This document shows, piece after piece, positions 30,278 to 39,356 of a stretch of 64,000 bases of DNA. The notes under the pieces were generated by a model that saw nothing but the letters and a program-made list of their open reading frames with translations, made no database searches and was not told where the DNA came from. The position numbers were made by a program, and so were the translations under genes. The stretch's first letter is position 1; every line of letters begins with the position of its first letter. Source of the stretch: Comamonadaceae bacterium (GTDB taxonomy: Bacteria > Pseudomonadota > Gammaproteobacteria > Burkholderiales > Burkholderiaceae_C); the NCBI GenBank assembly GCA_027488255.1, contig JAIYBZ010000024.1:1-64000 (forward strand), read 5' to 3'.

Positions 30278-31199
30278 GGGCCATCCGCACCCCCGGGAAG
30301 GCACTGCCGCCTGGCTGAAGGGGACGCTGCAGCACCACACCTTGGTCTGGACCTTGGCTTTTTCGTTGCTGGTGCATGGCGCTTTGCTGACATGGCGTTT
30401 TGCCGATCCAAGCAGCTTCGAGCGGGTCTTTGAGAACACCTCTCTCGAGGTGGTGCTGGTGAATGCCCGCAGTGACGAAGTGCCCGATGACGCACAAGCC
30501 CTCGCGCAAGTGCGCTTGGCGGGCGGCGGTCAAGCATCGGGCGGAGCCATGTCCAGCACCCCCCTGCCGCCGGCAGAACGCAGTGAATCGGAACTCGACA
30601 TCGCGGCCATGAACCGTCAAATTGCGGCTTTGCAAGCGCAGCAAAAGCGCTTGCTCACCCAGTTGCAACAAGAGTTGTCGGCGTTGTCCCATGAGACCAC
30701 AGGCGATGCCTTGCGGGCCCCCGAGCGTCAAGATCAACAAGACCGACAAGAGCGACAGCAAGAGCTGACCCGACAATTGGCGCGCATCGAGCAACAGATC
30801 GAAAAAACCCAAGCAGGGCCGCAAAAAAGGTTTGTCAGTCCCGCCACACGGGAGGCGGTTTATGCCTTGTATTACGACCAAATGCGCCGAGCGATCGAAG
30901 CCCGTGGCACGCTGAATTTTCCGCAAGTGGCGGGGCAAAAACTGTATGGCCAGCTGACCATGGTCATCACGCTCGACCACCGGGGTCGGCTTCTCAAGAC
31001 CGAGGTGGTGAAAACGTCGGGCCAGCCTTTGCTGGACCAGCGGGCGATGGCCATTGTGCAAAGCGTGGCGCCGTTTGAGGCGTTCAGCGCTAACATGCGG
31101 CGGCAGGCGACACAGCTGGTGGTGATCACACGCTTTCAGTTTCTCAAGGAAGGCCAGTTGGAGACACACGTCATGGCGGCAGAGTCTGAGAGGCCGTGA
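30267..31199 (+). CDS. TonB-like periplasm-spanning protein with coiled coil
   Basis: 310 residues. One membrane segment (about 27-46), a Pro/Ala-poor linker, a long Gln/Arg/Glu-rich coiled coil (about 113-185), and a TonB C-terminal domain ending near VVITRFQF. Unlike canonical TonB it has no Pro-rich rod and no exbB/exbD beside it; the canonical set is at 58146-59987. By family it could transduce force across the periplasm; what it acts on cannot be told. It sits between the RNB nuclease and mtgA. Confidence 0.8.
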   Translation: MVLEGHPHPREGTAAWLKGTLQHHTLVWTLAFSLLVHGALLTWRFADPSSFERVFENTSLEVVLVNARSDEVPDDAQALAQVRLAGGGQASGGAMSSTPLPPAERSESELDIAAMNRQIAALQAQQKRLLTQLQQELSALSHETTGDALRAPERQDQQDRQERQQELTRQLARIEQQIEKTQAGPQKRFVSPATREAVYALYYDQMRRAIEARGTLNFPQVAGQKLYGQLTMVITLDHRGRLLKTEVVKTSGQPLLDQRAMAIVQSVAPFEAFSANMRRQATQLVVITRFQFLKEGQLETHVMAAESERP

Positions 31200-31241
31200 T
31201 CGGTGGATGGACGCTCGGGATGATTTAGGCAAGGGACATTG

Positions 31242-31976
31242 ATGCGCGCTTTTTTTCGATGGTTGGGCTTGGTCATGCTGGCAGGGGCGCTGTTGCAGCT
31301 GTTTTTTGCCGTGCGCATTGCCAGCATGGGGGTTTTGGCTCCTCAGTCCACCAGCTTTGAGCGTTCGCAAATCTGGCAGATCTTGACGCAAAAAGGCAAG
31401 CTGCCTTGGCGTCAAGAATGGGTGGATCGTTCCCAAATCGCCCCGAGTTTGCAGCGCGCCGTTATTGCCTCTGAAGACAGCGTTTTTACCCAGCATGGCG
31501 GCGTGTGGTGGGAGTCTTTAGAGAAAGCGTGGGAAAAAAATGCCAAGGCCAAAGCCGCCGCCGAGCAACGCGCGCAGCGCCGGCCCGATGCCAAATTGCC
31601 GCAGGTGAAAATTGTTGGCGGCTCGACCATCACCCAGCAATTGGCTAAAAATCTCTTCTTGTCAGGGGAACGCACCTTGATTCGCAAGGGGCAAGAAATG
31701 GTGATCACGCTCACACTTGAAACCTTTTTAAGCAAGCAGCGCATTCTGGAGATTTACCTCAACAGCGTGGAATGGGGCGAGGGTGTTTTTGGGGCTGAAG
31801 CGGCGGCGCGGCATTACTTCCGAAAAAGTGCCGCCCGTTTGAACGACTGGGAGGCGGCGCGTCTGGCGGTCATGCTGCCGCGCCCACGCTACTTTGAGCA
31901 GCGGGCGCAATCGGCCTACTTGGCCAGCAGAGCCGAAACCATCATGGCCCGCATGGGAGACGTGGTGTTGCCATGA
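31242..31976 (+). CDS. mtgA: Monofunctional biosynthetic peptidoglycan transglycosylase
   Basis: 244 residues, GT51 family. Membrane anchor at about 5-25; catalytic glutamate in [12 protein letters not shown]; the [16 protein letters not shown] and [18 protein letters not shown] motifs complete the active site. Polymerises glycan strands from lipid II. The ATG at 31242 follows AAGGGACATTG; a TTG one codon earlier is less likely. Overlaps ruvC by four bases. In related genomes I recall aroE lying just upstream of mtgA; here only 42 bases separate mtgA from the TonB-like gene. Confidence 0.95.
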   Translation: MRAFFRWLGLVMLAGALLQLFFAVRIASMGVLAPQSTSFERSQIWQILTQKGKLPWRQEWVDRSQIAPSLQRAVIASEDSVFTQHGGVWWESLEKAWEKNAKAKAAAEQRAQRRPDAKLPQVKIVGGSTITQQLAKNLFLSGERTLIRKGQEMVITLTLETFLSKQRILEIYLNSVEWGEGVFGAEAAARHYFRKSAARLNDWEAARLAVMLPRPRYFEQRAQSAYLASRAETIMARMGDVVLP

Positions 31977-32554
31977 GTACATTGACCACGGCCCAACCGC
32001 AGACGATCCGCATCTTGGGCATTGACCCAGGTTTACAGACCACCGGTTTTGGGGTGCTGGACCTGACGGGTTCGCGCTTGCAATATGTGGCCAGCGGCGT
32101 GATCGAGACCACTCGGGGCGAGATGGGCAATCTGCCAGCCCGACTGAAAGTGATTTATGACGGTTTGCGAGAAATCCAAGCCCGTTACCAAGCCGATGTG
32201 GCGTCGGTCGAAATCGTGTTTGTCAACGTCAACCCCCAAGCGACCTTGCTATTGGGCCAAGCGCGGGGCTGCTGTGTGACGGCATTGGTCTCTTGTGATT
32301 TGCCTGTGGCCGAATACACCGCGCTGCAAATGAAACAGTCGGTCACCGGGCATGGCCGCGCGGCCAAATCGCAGGTACAAGAAATGGTGAAACGGCTGTT
32401 GCAATTGCCGGTGGTGCCCCGCCAAGATGCCGCTGACGCTTTGGGCATGGCCATCACCCATGCGCATGCCAGCCCCTCCATGAACAAACTGGCGGCGCAA
32501 GGCGTGCTCAACCGAAAAACCCATGGCATGTTCCGCAGCGGCAGGAGCCATTGA
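31973..32554 (+). CDS. ruvC: Holliday junction resolvase RuvC
   Basis: 193 residues. Dimeric endonuclease cutting Holliday junctions with RuvAB. Acidic active site: Asp in [14 protein letters not shown], Glu in [11 protein letters not shown], and the two aspartates in [16 protein letters not shown]. The ruvA and ruvB genes are not in this window. Overlaps mtgA by four bases. Confidence 0.96.
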   Translation: MSTLTTAQPQTIRILGIDPGLQTTGFGVLDLTGSRLQYVASGVIETTRGEMGNLPARLKVIYDGLREIQARYQADVASVEIVFVNVNPQATLLLGQARGCCVTALVSCDLPVAEYTALQMKQSVTGHGRAAKSQVQEMVKRLLQLPVVPRQDAADALGMAITHAHASPSMNKLAAQGVLNRKTHGMFRSGRSH

Positions 32555-32592
32555 GTGGGGGCTGGCCACGCCCTCCACTTCTGCCTGAGATA

Positions 32593-33756
32593 ATGAGGGT
32601 CATGGGTTCAGTCATTCAAAAACCGACACTGTTGCAGCGCATGAGTCATTTGCTCAAAGGCTTTGACGGGCCTTTGGCATTTGCCGTGTTCACGTTGGCA
32701 TGTGCCGGTTTGCTGATCATGTATTCGTCTGGCTTTGACCACGGCACTCGCTTTGTCGACCATGGACGCAACATGCTCTTGGCCGGCTTCATCATGTTTG
32801 TAGTGGCCCAAATGCCTCCGCAAAAACTCATGGCGTGGGCAGTGCCGATTTACACCGTGGGTGTGATTTTGTTGATTGCTGTGGCTATTTTTGGCATCAC
32901 CAAAAAAGGCTCGCGCCGTTGGATCAATCTGGGCGTGGTGATTCAACCCAGTGAGATTCTCAAAATTGCCTTGCCCCTGATGCTGGCCGCTTGGTTCCAA
33001 AAGCGCGAGGGCCAATTGCGTCCGTTTGACTTTGCCGTGGCCGTGGTGATTTTGGGCGTCCCGGTGGGCTTGATCATGAAGCAGCCTGATTTGGGCACCT
33101 CTTTGCTGGTTTTGGCCGCGGGCTTGTCGGTGATCTTTTTTGCGGGCCTGCGATGGCGCTGGATTTTGCCGCCCGTGGTCTTGGGCGTCGTCGGGGTGGT
33201 GGTGTTGATCATCATGGAGCCCACCGCGTGCGCAGACGATGTCGACTGGCGCGTGCTGCACGAATACCAAAGACAACGCGTGTGTACCTTGTTAGACCCC
33301 GCGCGTGACCCCTTGGGCAAAGGGTTTCACATCATTCAGGGGATGATCGCGATTGGCTCGGGGGGCTTCTGGGGCAAGGGCTTTATGCAGGGCACACAAA
33401 CCCATCTGGAGTTCATCCCGGAGCGCACCACCGATTTCATTTTTGCCGCCTACGGTGAAGAGTTCGGTTTTGTTGGCGGCCTGTTTTTGATCTTTGCGTT
33501 CTTTTTCTTGGTGTACCGTGCCTTGGCGATTGCGGCCGACGCCCCCACGCTTTTCAGCCGGCTCTTGGCCAGCAGCATGGCGATGATCTTTTTCACCTAC
33601 GCCTTCGTCAATATGGGTATGGTCAGCGGCATCTTGCCGGTGGTCGGTGTGCCATTGCCTTTCATCAGCTATGGCGGCACGGCCATGGTCACTTTGGGGC
33701 TGGCGCTGGGCATCTTGATGTCGATTGCCAAATCCAAACAATTGGTCCAATCCTGA
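32593..33756 (+). CDS. rodA: Rod-shape SEDS glycosyltransferase RodA
   Basis: 387 residues, about ten membrane segments. SEDS polymerase of the elongasome. Signatures: GSRRWINLGVVIQPSEILK, the periplasmic loop around LLDPARDPLGKGFHIIQ, ERTTDFIFAAYGEEFGF and VPLPFISYGGTAM. Distinguished from FtsW by the RodA-type loop and the absence of its long N-terminal extension. ATG 32593 or 32602 could be the start. The usual partner genes (mreBCD, mrdA) are not adjacent; they may be elsewhere. Confidence 0.93.
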   Translation: MRVMGSVIQKPTLLQRMSHLLKGFDGPLAFAVFTLACAGLLIMYSSGFDHGTRFVDHGRNMLLAGFIMFVVAQMPPQKLMAWAVPIYTVGVILLIAVAIFGITKKGSRRWINLGVVIQPSEILKIALPLMLAAWFQKREGQLRPFDFAVAVVILGVPVGLIMKQPDLGTSLLVLAAGLSVIFFAGLRWRWILPPVVLGVVGVVVLIIMEPTACADDVDWRVLHEYQRQRVCTLLDPARDPLGKGFHIIQGMIAIGSGGFWGKGFMQGTQTHLEFIPERTTDFIFAAYGEEFGFVGGLFLIFAFFFLVYRALAIAADAPTLFSRLLASSMAMIFFTYAFVNMGMVSGILPVVGVPLPFISYGGTAMVTLGLALGILMSIAKSKQLVQS

Positions 33757-33806
33757 GGGCAAAACGGTTCCGGCAAGGGGTTTTGTCAGTGCCTACAATG
33801 GGCCCC

Positions 33807-35267
33807 ATGATTTCACGCGAACCCACCATCGAACGCCTGGCCACGGCCCGGTCCCTCTTGCTCGAGCCCTTTGGGCTGGATGAGACCCATCTCAGCCGGG
33901 CGTTGTCGGCCATTCAAGCCCACGCCGTGGACGATGCCGATTTGTACTTTCAGTACACCCGATCTGAGGGTTGGAGTCTGGAAGAAGGCATTGTCAAAAC
34001 AGGCAGTTTCAGCATCGATCAGGGTGTTGGCGTGCGCGCCGTTTCGGGCGAAAAAACGGCCTTTGCGTATTCCGATGACATCTCTGAAGCATCTTTGATG
34101 GACGCGGCCATGACCGTCAGATCCATCGCGCAAGCGACACAAAACAAACGCGTCAAAGTGCCCAAGCAGAAAATTTCTGCCAGCCGCTCTCTCTACCCCT
34201 CACTCGACCCGATGTCCACGCTGGACAGCACCGCCAAGGTGAATCTGCTGGGCCGTGTAGAAACCATCGCCCGTGCCAAAGACCCGCGCGTCGTGCAGGT
34301 CATGGCCGGCTTGGCCACTGAATACGATGTGGTCATGGTGGCCCGCGCCGACGGCACCTTGGCGGCCGATGTGCGCCCCTTGATCCGCTTGTCGGTCACC
34401 GTGATTGCCGAGCAAAAAGGCCGCCGCGAAGTGGGCAGCAGCGGCGGTGGTGGTCGCTTTGGCTTGGCCTACTTTGACGACGCGATGCTGGAAACCTATG
34501 TCCAAGAAGCGGTGTCTGCGGCATTGATCAACCTCGAGGCGCGTCCTGCACCGGCTGGCGAAATGACCGTTGTGTTGGGCAATGGCTGGCCAGGTGTGTT
34601 GTTGCACGAAGCGGTGGGCCACGGACTGGAGGGTGACTTCAACCGCAAAGGCTCGAGCGCCTTCAGTGGCCGCATAGGTCAGCGTGTGGCGGCCAAAGGC
34701 GTCACGGTGCTCGATGACGGCACCTTGGCCGATCGCCGCGGCTCGCTGAATGTGGACGACGAAGGCCATGCCAGCCAAAAAAATGTGCTGATCGAAGACG
34801 GCATTTTGCGAGGCTACATTCAAGACGCGATGAATGCGCGGCTGATGGGTGTTGCACCCACGGGCAATGGTCGGCGCGAAAGCTATGCACACGTGCCCAT
34901 GCCCCGCATGACCAACACCTACATGTTGGGGGGCGACAAGTCTCCCGAAGAAATTGTCGCCAGCATCAAAAAAGGCTTGTACGCCACCAACTTTGCAGGC
35001 GGGCAGGTGGACATCACCAGCGGTAAGTTTGTTTTCTCGGCCAGCCAAGCCTATTGGGTCGAGAACGGCAAAATTCTTTACCCCGTGAAAGGGGCGACAC
35101 TGATTGGCAGCGGTCCCGAATCACTCAAAAAGATCAGCATGATTGGCCATGACATGAAGCTGGATTCGGGTGTGGGCACCTGTGGCAAAGAGGGTCAAAG
35201 CGTGCCCGTGGGCGTGGGCCAACCGACATTGCGCATCGATGGCCTGACGGTGGGCGGCACCGCCTGA
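33807..35267 (+). CDS. tldD: Metalloprotease TldD
   Basis: 486 residues. Partner of TldE/PmbA in degrading unfolded peptides and modifying small peptides. The metal-binding HEAVGHGLEGD motif lies near residue 266, followed by KGVTVLDDGTLADRRGSLNVDDEG and the C-terminal TCGKEGQSVPVGVGQPTLRI. The ATG at 33807 gives MISREPTIERL; an ATG at 33798 is also in frame. TldE is not in the window. Confidence 0.95.
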   Translation: MISREPTIERLATARSLLLEPFGLDETHLSRALSAIQAHAVDDADLYFQYTRSEGWSLEEGIVKTGSFSIDQGVGVRAVSGEKTAFAYSDDISEASLMDAAMTVRSIAQATQNKRVKVPKQKISASRSLYPSLDPMSTLDSTAKVNLLGRVETIARAKDPRVVQVMAGLATEYDVVMVARADGTLAADVRPLIRLSVTVIAEQKGRREVGSSGGGGRFGLAYFDDAMLETYVQEAVSAALINLEARPAPAGEMTVVLGNGWPGVLLHEAVGHGLEGDFNRKGSSAFSGRIGQRVAAKGVTVLDDGTLADRRGSLNVDDEGHASQKNVLIEDGILRGYIQDAMNARLMGVAPTGNGRRESYAHVPMPRMTNTYMLGGDKSPEEIVASIKKGLYATNFAGGQVDITSGKFVFSASQAYWVENGKILYPVKGATLIGSGPESLKKISMIGHDMKLDSGVGTCGKEGQSVPVGVGQPTLRIDGLTVGGTA

Positions 35268-35342
35268 GGCGGGCCAAAAGCCTCGGGTTTCTCCTTGTTT
35301 GGCCTGTCAGAATGTGTCAAAAACTTGTGATACATTGAAAAC

Positions 35343-35417
35343 ATGTTGACGCGCAGCGCTTCCCCCTTTTTTTATTTTTGGTTCTCAGTCCCCGGCGGAC
35401 GAGAGGCCAGCGCATAA
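35343..35417 (+). CDS. Aromatic-rich leader peptide of DAHP synthase attenuator
   Basis: A 24-codon reading frame: ATG at 35343, stop TAA at 35415-35417. Codons 9-14 (35367-35384) encode Phe-Phe-Tyr-Phe-Trp-Phe, so all three aromatic amino acids occur in one run. It lies 81 bases before the DAHP synthase gene and just before an RNA segment that can fold either as a terminator or as an antiterminator (35391-35473). This is the arrangement of pheL/trpL-type attenuation. The ribosome binding site is weak (TGAAAAC). Confidence 0.8.
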   Translation: MLTRSASPFFYFWFSVPGGREASA

Positions 35418-35473
35418 GCCAACCCCTCTCTCAAATCCTACCGCCGGAGCCCCAAAGCCCGGCGGTTTTTTTT
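35391..35473 (+). promoter_or_regulatory. Attenuator: alternative antiterminator and terminator hairpins before DAHP synthase
   Basis: Terminator: CCGCCGG (35441-35447) with CCGGCGG (35459-35465), then eight T bases (35466-35473). Antiterminator: CCGGCGG near 35392-35398 pairs with the same CCGCCGG, and GAGAGG (35401-35406) pairs with CCTCTC (35425-35430). A ribosome stalled on the aromatic codons leaves the antiterminator free to form; one reaching the TAA covers its 5' arm and lets the terminator form. The fold was worked out by eye. Confidence 0.78.
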
Positions 35474-35498
35474 CATTTCAACGATCCAGGAGCCCACG

Positions 35499-36620
35499 AT
35501 GACCCCCCCTCACACCAGCGCTGAAACTTGGCAAGCCCACGCCGTTGACCGCACCGGCCAAACCGACGATGAGCGCATCAAGGACATCACGGTGCTCCCA
35601 CCGCCGGAACATCTGATTCGGTTTTTCCCGATTGCCGGCACGGCCACCGAAAGCCTGATTGCCAAGACCCGCAAAGCCATTCAAAAAATCGTGCATGGCA
35701 AAGACGACCGCCTGTTGGTCATCATTGGCCCTTGCTCGATTCACGATCCCGCCGCTGCACTGGAATATGCACGCCGCTTAAAGCCTTTACGAGACCGTTA
35801 CGCCGACACGCTTGAAATTGTGATGCGCGTTTACTTTGAGAAGCCCCGCACCACCGTGGGTTGGAAAGGCCTGATCAACGACCCTTACCTGGATGAGAGT
35901 TACCGCATCGATGAAGGTTTGCGCATTGCCCGTCAATTGCTCATTGAGATCAACCGCCAAGGCTTGCCCGCTGGCAGTGAATTTTTAGATGTCATTTCGC
36001 CCCAGTACATTGGCGACCTGATCAGTTGGGGGGCCATTGGTGCGCGCACGACCGAGAGCCAGGTGCACCGCGAATTGGCCTCAGGCTTGTCAGCACCCAT
36101 TGGTTTCAAAAACGGAACAGACGGCAATATCAAAATCGCCACCGACGCGATTCAAGCCGCCGCCCGTGGCCATCACTTTTTGTCGGTGCATAAAAACGGC
36201 CAAGTGGCCATTGTGCAAACGCAGGGCAACACCGATTGCCATGTGATATTGCGCGGTGGCAAAGCGCCCAACTACGATGCCCAAAGTGTTGCGGCCGCTT
36301 GCAAAGAACTCGAAGCCGCCAAATTGCCCGCCACCTTGATGGTGGATTGCAGCCACGCCAACAGCAGCAAAAAACATGAACGCCAAATCGATGTGGCGAA
36401 AGACATTGCCGCACAAATCAGCGCGGGCTCACGTCAGGTGTTTGGGGTCATGGTTGAGAGTCACCTCAAAGATGGCGCCCAAAAATTCACACCCGGCAAA
36501 GACGAGGTGGCGCAGCTGACTTACGGCCAGAGCATCACAGACGCTTGCATCGGCTGGGACGACAGCGAAGGCGTGTTGAAAGTGTTGTCTGACGCGGTCA
36601 AGGCCCGCCGAGCCGCCTGA
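35499..36620 (+). CDS. aroG: 3-deoxy-7-phosphoheptulonate (DAHP) synthase, class I
   Basis: 373 residues, AroF/G/H type. Condenses phosphoenolpyruvate and erythrose-4-phosphate, the first step to Phe, Tyr and Trp. Motifs: LLVIIGPCSIHDP with the metal-binding Cys, RVYFEKPRTTVGWKGLINDP, GARTTESQVHRE, GFKNGTDG, VDCSHANS and SHLKDG. Preceded by CAGGAG. Which isoenzyme it is cannot be read with certainty, but the upstream leader holding Phe, Tyr and Trp codons suggests control by several aromatic amino acids. Ends three bases before the convergent mpl gene, with no terminator between. Confidence 0.94.
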   Translation: MTPPHTSAETWQAHAVDRTGQTDDERIKDITVLPPPEHLIRFFPIAGTATESLIAKTRKAIQKIVHGKDDRLLVIIGPCSIHDPAAALEYARRLKPLRDRYADTLEIVMRVYFEKPRTTVGWKGLINDPYLDESYRIDEGLRIARQLLIEINRQGLPAGSEFLDVISPQYIGDLISWGAIGARTTESQVHRELASGLSAPIGFKNGTDGNIKIATDAIQAAARGHHFLSVHKNGQVAIVQTQGNTDCHVILRGGKAPNYDAQSVAAACKELEAAKLPATLMVDCSHANSSKKHERQIDVAKDIAAQISAGSRQVFGVMVESHLKDGAQKFTPGKDEVAQLTYGQSITDACIGWDDSEGVLKVLSDAVKARRAA

Positions 36621-36623
36621 GAC

Positions 36624-37994
36624 TCAGAGCGATTGCAAGGCGGTCAGCAATTTGGCGTGGATGCCGCCAAAACCGCCGTTGCTCATGCACAGCAAATGGT
36701 CGCCCGGCCGGACTTGTGCCATCACCTGGGCGATCACTTCGTCGATATTCGCTCCCACTTGGCCACGAGCCCCCATGGGCTCAAGGGCCGATACGGCATC
36801 CCAACCCAGACCGCCTGAGTGGCAAAAGGCCAGATCGACTTCTTCCAAACTCCAAGGCAATTGGGCCTTCATGGTGCCCAGCTTCATGGTGTTGCTGCGG
36901 GGCTCAAAAATAGCCAAGATGCGCGCCGAACCAATTTGACGGCGCAAGCCGTTGACCGTGGTGCGGATGGCGGTAGGGTGGTGAGCAAAGTCGTCATACA
37001 CCGTCACGCCCTTCACGGTGCCGCGCACTTCCATGCGGCGCTTCACGTTTTCAAATGTAGCCAATGCCTGTGCCGCAACCTTCGCGCTGACGCCCACATG
37101 GTCCGCCGCGGCCAAGGTGGCCAGTGCGTTCAGTTGGTTGTGAACCCCCCCAATACCCCACTGCACGTGGGCCACCGGTTTGCCGGCACAGACCACGGCG
37201 AAGTCTGTGGGTTCGCCCTCGGCCATGAAATCGCTGACGGTGCTGCCAAAAGTGCGCACCTCACTCCAGCAGCCTTGCGACAACACGCGGGTCAGGCTTT
37301 CTTCGAGGCCGTTGACCACCACACGGCCAGAGCCCGGAACGGTGCGCACCAAGTGGTGAAACTGGCGCTCAATGGCGGCCAGATCGTCAAAGATGTCGGC
37401 GTGGTCGAACTCGAGGTTGTTCAAAATGGCCGTGCGGGGCCGGTAGTGCACAAATTTGCTGCGCTTGTCGAAAAAGGCGGTGTCGTATTCGTCGGCCTCG
37501 ATGACGAAATACTTGCCGCCGCCCAGGCGGGCTGAAACGCCAAAGTTCAATGGCACCCCGCCCACCAAAAAACCTGGGTTCAGACCGGCCTGATCCAGCA
37601 CCCAAGTGAGCATCGAGGTGGTGGTGGTTTTGCCGTGGGTGCCTGCAACGGCCAACACGTGCTGACCTTGCAACACGTGTTCAGACAGCCACTGTGGACC
37701 GCTGGTGTAAGGGGCGCCCGCTTCCAGAATGGCTTCCATCAGGGGAAATTTAGGGGTGCCATCGGGCAGACGGGCCCGGCTGACCACGTTCCCGATCACA
37801 AACATGTCGGGTTGCAAAGCCATTTGGTCTGCGTCAAAACCTTCGATCAGCTCAATCCCCAAGGCCCGAAGTTGATCGCTCATGGGGGGGTAAACGCCCG
37901 CATCACAGCCGGTGACCCGATGCCCAGCTTCACGCGCCAGCGCGGCCAAACCGCCCATAAAGGTGCCACAAATACCAAGAATATGAATATGCAT
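36624..37994 (-). CDS. mpl: UDP-MurNAc:tripeptide ligase Mpl (peptidoglycan recycling)
   Basis: 456 residues. Ligates recycled L-Ala-D-Glu-meso-DAP to UDP-MurNAc. Begins MHIHILGICGTFMGGLA; P-loop [30 protein letters not shown] and DFAHHPTAIRTT are Mpl-specific compared with MurC. Works with AmpD (48384), which releases the tripeptide-containing stem. Transcribed toward aroG and divergently from the unknown gene at 38055, with 60 bases between the starts. Confidence 0.96.
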   Translation of the reverse strand: MHIHILGICGTFMGGLAALAREAGHRVTGCDAGVYPPMSDQLRALGIELIEGFDADQMALQPDMFVIGNVVSRARLPDGTPKFPLMEAILEAGAPYTSGPQWLSEHVLQGQHVLAVAGTHGKTTTTSMLTWVLDQAGLNPGFLVGGVPLNFGVSARLGGGKYFVIEADEYDTAFFDKRSKFVHYRPRTAILNNLEFDHADIFDDLAAIERQFHHLVRTVPGSGRVVVNGLEESLTRVLSQGCWSEVRTFGSTVSDFMAEGEPTDFAVVCAGKPVAHVQWGIGGVHNQLNALATLAAADHVGVSAKVAAQALATFENVKRRMEVRGTVKGVTVYDDFAHHPTAIRTTVNGLRRQIGSARILAIFEPRSNTMKLGTMKAQLPWSLEEVDLAFCHSGGLGWDAVSALEPMGARGQVGANIDEVIAQVMAQVRPGDHLLCMSNGGFGGIHAKLLTALQSL

Positions 37995-38054
37995 GCGCTG
38001 ATTTTAGGGGGCCATGAGCGGGGCCCCACCGCTGGCCGTGCACAATCGCTTTCC

Positions 38055-38639
38055 ATGAATGATCTTGCCCAGGAAATTGCCGCAACGGCCGCCCGCTTGG
38101 TGGTGGAAGAGGGCTTGGCTTTCGGGCCTGCCAAGCACCGAGCCTTGAAAGAGCTGGGGCTGCCCACCCGGACCGCGCTGCCGGCGAACGAGGCGGTGGA
38201 ATCGGAGGTGATGGACTACATCGCTTTGTTTTGCGCCGATACCCAACCCCGAGAGTTGTTGGCTTTGCGTGAACTGGCCCGGGAATGGATGCAGCGCCTG
38301 ACCGAGTTCCGACCGCATTTGGGCGGGGCCGTTTGGCAGGGTTGGGCCACCCGCCTGTGCGACATTGATTTGGCGCTGTTTTGCGACGATCCTAAATCGG
38401 CCGAGATCGCCTTGATCAATCAGAACCAACGTTATGAGGTCCAAACCGTTCGTGGGCTGCATGGCGAGGATGTCGATGTGCTGAGTTTGCACAGCTTTTG
38501 CCAACCGTTGAACGAAGATGTGGGGGTACATCTGCGAATTTACGATTTGGACGATCTGCGTGGGGCCCTCTTGCCAGATGCGCAAGGCCGCACACCTCGG
38601 GGGGATTTGGCGGCGCTTGAACGCCTGTTGCGGGCATGA
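38055..38639 (+). CDS. Conserved protein of unknown function
   Basis: 194 residues, no motif I recognise. The protein is acidic with several short Leu-rich helices; DLALFCDDPKSAEIALINQNQRYEV and the LRIYDLDDLRGALLPD stretch look structured. No signal peptide or membrane segment. The ATG at 38055 is chosen; further in-frame codons reach into the mpl promoter region. Its stop overlaps the start of the TlpA-like gene by four bases, so the two are likely co-transcribed. Codon use and GC match the neighbours. Confidence 0.75.
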   Translation: MNDLAQEIAATAARLVVEEGLAFGPAKHRALKELGLPTRTALPANEAVESEVMDYIALFCADTQPRELLALRELAREWMQRLTEFRPHLGGAVWQGWATRLCDIDLALFCDDPKSAEIALINQNQRYEVQTVRGLHGEDVDVLSLHSFCQPLNEDVGVHLRIYDLDDLRGALLPDAQGRTPRGDLAALERLLRA

Positions 38640-39196
38640 CCGACAATTCAGGCATGAACGAAACAGGCTTTGTCGCATCGCGACGCAAATGGATATGGGG
38701 TGCCGGTGCAGCGGCTGCCGCCTTGGGCGTGGGCACCGCCGTGTGGCGTTACACCCCCACGGCCGTTCACGCCTCGGCCAGTCACCCTGTGTGGTCCGAG
38801 CAGTTTGAAACGCCCAATGGCCAAATTTTGCGCATGGCCGATTACCAGGGCAAACCGCTGCTGTTGAACTTCTGGGCCACTTGGTGTCCGCCTTGCGTGG
38901 AAGAGTTGCCCATGTTGGACGCCTTCTGGAAGGAAAATGCGCCCAAAGGCCACCAAGTGGTGGCTTTGGCCATTGACCAACCCAGTGCGGTGCGCCGATT
39001 CATTGAGCGACAACCCTTCGGGTTTCCATCCGGAATGGCCGGTTTGGCGGGTTCTGAGTTGGCCAAGTCGCTGGGCAATGCGGCGGGCGGGTTGCCATTT
39101 ACCGTATTTTTCAATGCAGATGGCAGCATTTGGCGACAAAAGATGGGTCAATTGCAGCACGACGATTTGCGGGCGTGGCTCGGCGCCGCCACTTGA
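38636..39196 (+). CDS. TlpA-like membrane-anchored thiol:disulfide oxidoreductase
   Basis: 186 residues. N-terminal membrane segment (about 19-38) after RRKWIWG, then a thioredoxin fold with active site WATWCPPCVEELP and cis-Pro in GGLPFTVF. TlpA/ResA-like proteins reduce periplasmic cysteines, often for cytochrome maturation; a specific partner is not evident here, though a CcsA-like protein is encoded at 49233. ATG 38636 overlaps the upstream stop; ATG 38654 is an alternative. Confidence 0.88.
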   Translation: MTDNSGMNETGFVASRRKWIWGAGAAAAALGVGTAVWRYTPTAVHASASHPVWSEQFETPNGQILRMADYQGKPLLLNFWATWCPPCVEELPMLDAFWKENAPKGHQVVALAIDQPSAVRRFIERQPFGFPSGMAGLAGSELAKSLGNAAGGLPFTVFFNADGSIWRQKMGQLQHDDLRAWLGAAT

Positions 39197-39356
39197 CGGC
39201 ACCAAAGATCCCGCATGGCAAAAAAGCGCTCCCAAGCATGGGGCAAAATCTTTAAATTTCAGCGTTTTGGGCTAATTTAGGGCAGCTTTCGAGGGGTTTC
39301 GCTGAAAATTGGTGTAAATTCAATCCATTACATCTGCTTACAGCAATGGAGGATTT

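Noticed and set aside
36618..36626. Small palindrome CTGAG-A-CTCAG covering both stop codons of aroG and mpl
   Set aside because: Two convergent TGA codons almost force this symmetry; the stem is too short to be a terminator.
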